This document shows, in pieces, positions 41,153 through 41,237 of a stretch of DNA of 41,237 bases (the stretch's first letter is position 1; each line of letters starts with the position of its first letter). The notes beneath the pieces were generated by a model. That model saw only the letters and a program-made list of their open reading frames with translations. It was not told the origin of the DNA and did not search any database. A program made the translations under genes and the position numbers. The stretch lies in NCBI RefSeq assembly GCF_947631165.1, contig NZ_CANRKH010000025.1, positions 1 through 41,237 on the forward strand, written 5' to 3'. The stretch comes from an uncultured Dysosmobacter sp. (GTDB lineage Bacteria; Bacillota; Clostridia; Oscillospirales; Oscillospiraceae).

Positions 41153-41237
41153 ACCAATTACCGCCGAAAACGGCGTGTACCTTGTAAATTAAACAATGTA
41201 ACGAAAAGGAAGCACCAGACGGGACCGGCCGAAGAGG

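Overview
The window looks like chromosomal DNA of a moderately GC-rich, spore-forming Clostridia bacterium, most likely of the gut Oscillospiraceae type (Oscillibacter/Flavonifractor/Lawsonibacter relatives). This rests on the dipicolinate synthase pair, a tetrahydrofolate (THF) riboswitch, a YedE/TusA/DUF3343 selenium-sulfur cluster, BlaR/BlaI control genes, near-consensus sigma-A promoters and strong Shine-Dalgarno (SD) sites. The genus is an inference. No tRNA, rRNA or CRISPR array was recognised.

Layout. 1-2950: 3' part of a hybrid sensor kinase, then a chain of hairpins and a decayed IS1182-type transposase. 2950-8170: panB, a three-gene TRAP transporter (dctM, dctP, dctQ) and a LysR regulator. 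8200-14160: one-carbon folate genes: fhs, fchA, folD, then a THF riboswitch, folT, folC and 5-formyl-THF cyclo-ligase. 14280-14551: a 272-bp MITE-like palindromic element. 14777-19649 (minus strand): hydantoinase, proC, an amber-interrupted membrane gene, proA and proB. 19794-23350 (plus): TepA-like ClpP protease, threonine ammonia-lyase, two paralogous membrane proteins and a small XRE regulator. 23411-25807 (minus): TusA, YedE, DUF3343 and an XRE membrane regulator. 26006-32737 (plus): a tightly packed run from polA to tsaD. 32773-35321: AT-rich DNA, a small ORF and a large serine recombinase. 35322-36134: a P-loop ATPase gene that has lost its 5' part. 36181-38425 (minus): BlaR1/BlaI with three operators. 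38581-39264 (minus): YjjG-type nucleotidase. 39378-40795 (plus): dpaA-dpaB. The last 400 bases hold two tandem promoters for something beyond the edge.

The most interesting part is 2.8-14.2 kb. A PanB with all its catalytic residues stands alone, without panC, panD or panE. It sits beside an organic-acid TRAP transporter, a LysR regulator and a complete methylene-THF-to-formate route in which FolD has lost its cyclohydrolase residues and FchA is present. The half-site ATCATAA/TTATGAT occurs upstream of both panB and fhs. I infer an undescribed module in which an imported hydroxymethyl-bearing 2-oxo acid (ketopantoate-like) is cleaved by PanB in reverse, feeding the one-carbon unit through FolD, FchA and Fhs to formate and ATP. 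A biosynthetic role (uptake of a 2-oxo acid for ketopantoate synthesis) remains possible.
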